Shown: one piece after another, positions 31,011-31,995 of the stretch
Layout of the letters: each line of letters begins with the position of its first letter
Numbering within the stretch: position 1 is the stretch's first letter
Assembly: GCA_964437145.1 (NCBI GenBank)
Contig: CAYTFW010000061.1
Coordinates: forward strand, 1-31,995
Direction: 5' to 3'
DNA: 31,995 nt
DNA from: JAFAZJ01 sp964437145
GTDB lineage: Bacteria; Pseudomonadota; Alphaproteobacteria; Reyranellales; Reyranellaceae
Position numbers and translations under genes: made by a program
Notes under the pieces: generated by a model
Databases searched by the model: none
The model's input: the letters and a program-made list of their open reading frames with translations, nothing else
Told to the model about the DNA's origin: nothing

Positions 31011-31920
31011 GCACCAGCTTGCCCTTGAGGTGGCGCGCGGCGCTGACTTTCAGCGCTTCCGACGCCTTCGCCAGATCGTAGAGCGTGACGACGGGCGCGC
31101 GGATGGCGCCGAGACGGCGCAGCTCGACGATGCGCTCCAGATGCGGCCGGTCGCGGCCGACGGCCGGGCGCAACCCGGTGACATCGGCGCGATCGGATGG
31201 CGGCGCTTTGGCGCCCGAGGCGATGAAGGCGGCGCGGCCGCCCGGCTTGAGCACGGCGTAGGAGCGCGTCGCAACGTCGCCGCCGACCGTGTCGAACACC
31301 GCGTCGCAATTCTTCACCGCCTGGGTGAAGTCCGTCGTGTTGTAGTCGATGACCTCGTCGGCGCCGAGCCCGCGCAGATAGTCGCGGTTGGCCGCGCTCG
31401 CTGTCGTGATCACGCGCGCGCCCAGATGCTTGGCGAGCTGGATGGCGAAGCTGGCGACGCCGCCCGCGCCGCCCTGGATCAGGATCGTCTCGCCCGCCTT
31501 GAGCTTCAGCGTGTCCTCGACCGTGCACAAGGCGGTGAGGCCGGTAAGCGCCAGCGCCGCGGCGTCGACATGCGTCATGTCGGCCGGCTTCCTGGCCACG
31601 ATGGCGCCGCCGATGGCGATCTTCTCGCAGTAGGTGCCGTCGCGGCCGGTTTCCAGCACGCCGAACACCGCGTCGCCGACGCTGAGGTCGCGCACGCCCT
31701 CGCCCAGCGCGGCGACCACGCCGGAGAAATCGCGGCCCAGCACCAGCGGGAATTTCGGCGTGCCGGGATACTCGCCGGCGCACACTTTGGAGTCGGCGCC
31801 ATTGACGCTGACAGCGACGGTGTCGACGACGATCTGGCCCGGCCCGGCCACAGGGTCGGGCAGGTCGCCGTAGGTCAGGACCTCCGGCCCGCCGAACTTG
31901 GTGATGTATGCGGCTTTCAT
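30997..31920 (-). CDS. NADP-dependent MDR oxidoreductase (zinc-free quinone reductase type)
   Basis: 307 aa. Seen: N-terminal MKAAYITKFGGPEVL (1-15), GRDFSGVVAALGEGV (about 62-76), coenzyme motif LIQGGAGGVASFAIQLAK (about 147-164), FDTVGGDVATRSYAVLKPGG, and the end HLKGKLVLKVR, all typical of quinone oxidoreductase-like MDR proteins that reduce quinones or enones with NADPH. No structural zinc cysteines. AAAGGA 10 nt before the ATG. Convergent with the membrane-protein gene, overlapping it by 14 bp. Confidence 0.93.
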   Translation of the reverse strand: MKAAYITKFGGPEVLTYGDLPDPVAGPGQIVVDTVAVSVNGADSKVCAGEYPGTPKFPLVLGRDFSGVVAALGEGVRDLSVGDAVFGVLETGRDGTYCEKIAIGGAIVARKPADMTHVDAAALALTGLTALCTVEDTLKLKAGETILIQGGAGGVASFAIQLAKHLGARVITTASAANRDYLRGLGADEVIDYNTTDFTQAVKNCDAVFDTVGGDVATRSYAVLKPGGRAAFIASGAKAPPSDRADVTGLRPAVGRDRPHLERIVELRRLGAIRAPVVTLYDLAKASEALKVSAARHLKGKLVLKVR

Positions 31921-31944
31921 GGCACGTTGGTCCTTTCATGCATT

Positions 31945-31970
31945 CCCTCTCCCCGCCTGCGGGGAGAGGG
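31945..31970. repeat. Hairpin repeat at the right edge
   Basis: CCCTCTCCCCGC (31945-31956) pairs perfectly with GCGGGGAGAGGG (31959-31970). It is followed by TTAGGGTGAGGGGG, the typical continuation of a common GC-rich intergenic repeat related to the arms of the 14786-14937 element. It lies in the upstream region of the MDR gene; the rest of the repeat is cut off by the window end. Confidence 0.75.
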
Positions 31971-31995
31971 TTAGGGTGAGGGGGAGTCGCAGGTT

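Overview
The window is about 32 kb of GC-rich DNA, densely packed with genes and with strongly G/C-biased third codon positions. Gene content (a Liv-type ABC operon, many acyl-CoA, amidohydrolase and dehydrogenase genes, a Tat-targeted solute-binding protein) and the style of the intergenic palindromic repeats suggest a chromosomal segment of a metabolically versatile soil or water Alphaproteobacterium, perhaps Rhodospirillales/Reyranella-like. That placement is an inference. I see no rRNA, tRNA, CRISPR array, phage or intact insertion sequence.

Layout. (1) 156-6635: small-molecule catabolism, with an isocitrate lyase/PEP mutase-family protein, a DadA/PuuB-like FAD oxidase, a C45 Ntn-hydrolase followed by an amidase, and a GMC oxidoreductase. 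(2) 6694-10677: the protein AMPylase SelO, divergent from a pair of acyl-CoA dehydrogenases. (3) 10793-16172 (minus): a branched-chain-amino-acid-type ABC operon (binding protein, two permeases, two ATPases) ending in a coupled SDR. A 152-bp palindromic repeat lies between the first two genes. (4) 16273-19504: a small hypothetical protein, apt, then a beta-decarboxylating dehydrogenase and an enolase-superfamily enzyme in tandem. (5) 19530-21228: an unusual membrane-anchored signal peptidase-like protein with His where bacterial enzymes have Lys, and an orphan ORF. (6) 21229-25020 (minus): a four-gene operon (VOC protein, acyl-CoA ligase, medium-chain dehydrogenase/reductase, hotdog thioesterase) in which every junction is a 4-nt ATGA overlap. 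(7) 25057-27334: a divergent gene pair that I read as senB/senA, the selenosugar synthase and selenoneine synthase of selenoneine biosynthesis. Their start codons overlap within one CATG. (8) 27347-31920: a GFA/CENP-V protein, two translationally coupled amidohydrolases, a TetR regulator divergent from a small membrane protein with two matching palindromic operators between them, and an MDR oxidoreductase. The window ends in another hairpin repeat.

The most notable content is the senA/senB pair: organic selenium incorporation outside selenoproteins and seleno-tRNA. The selenophosphate synthetase (SenC/SelD) and the hercynine-forming EgtD that the pathway needs are not in this window. Next come the Ser/His signal peptidase-like protein and the TetR operator pair.
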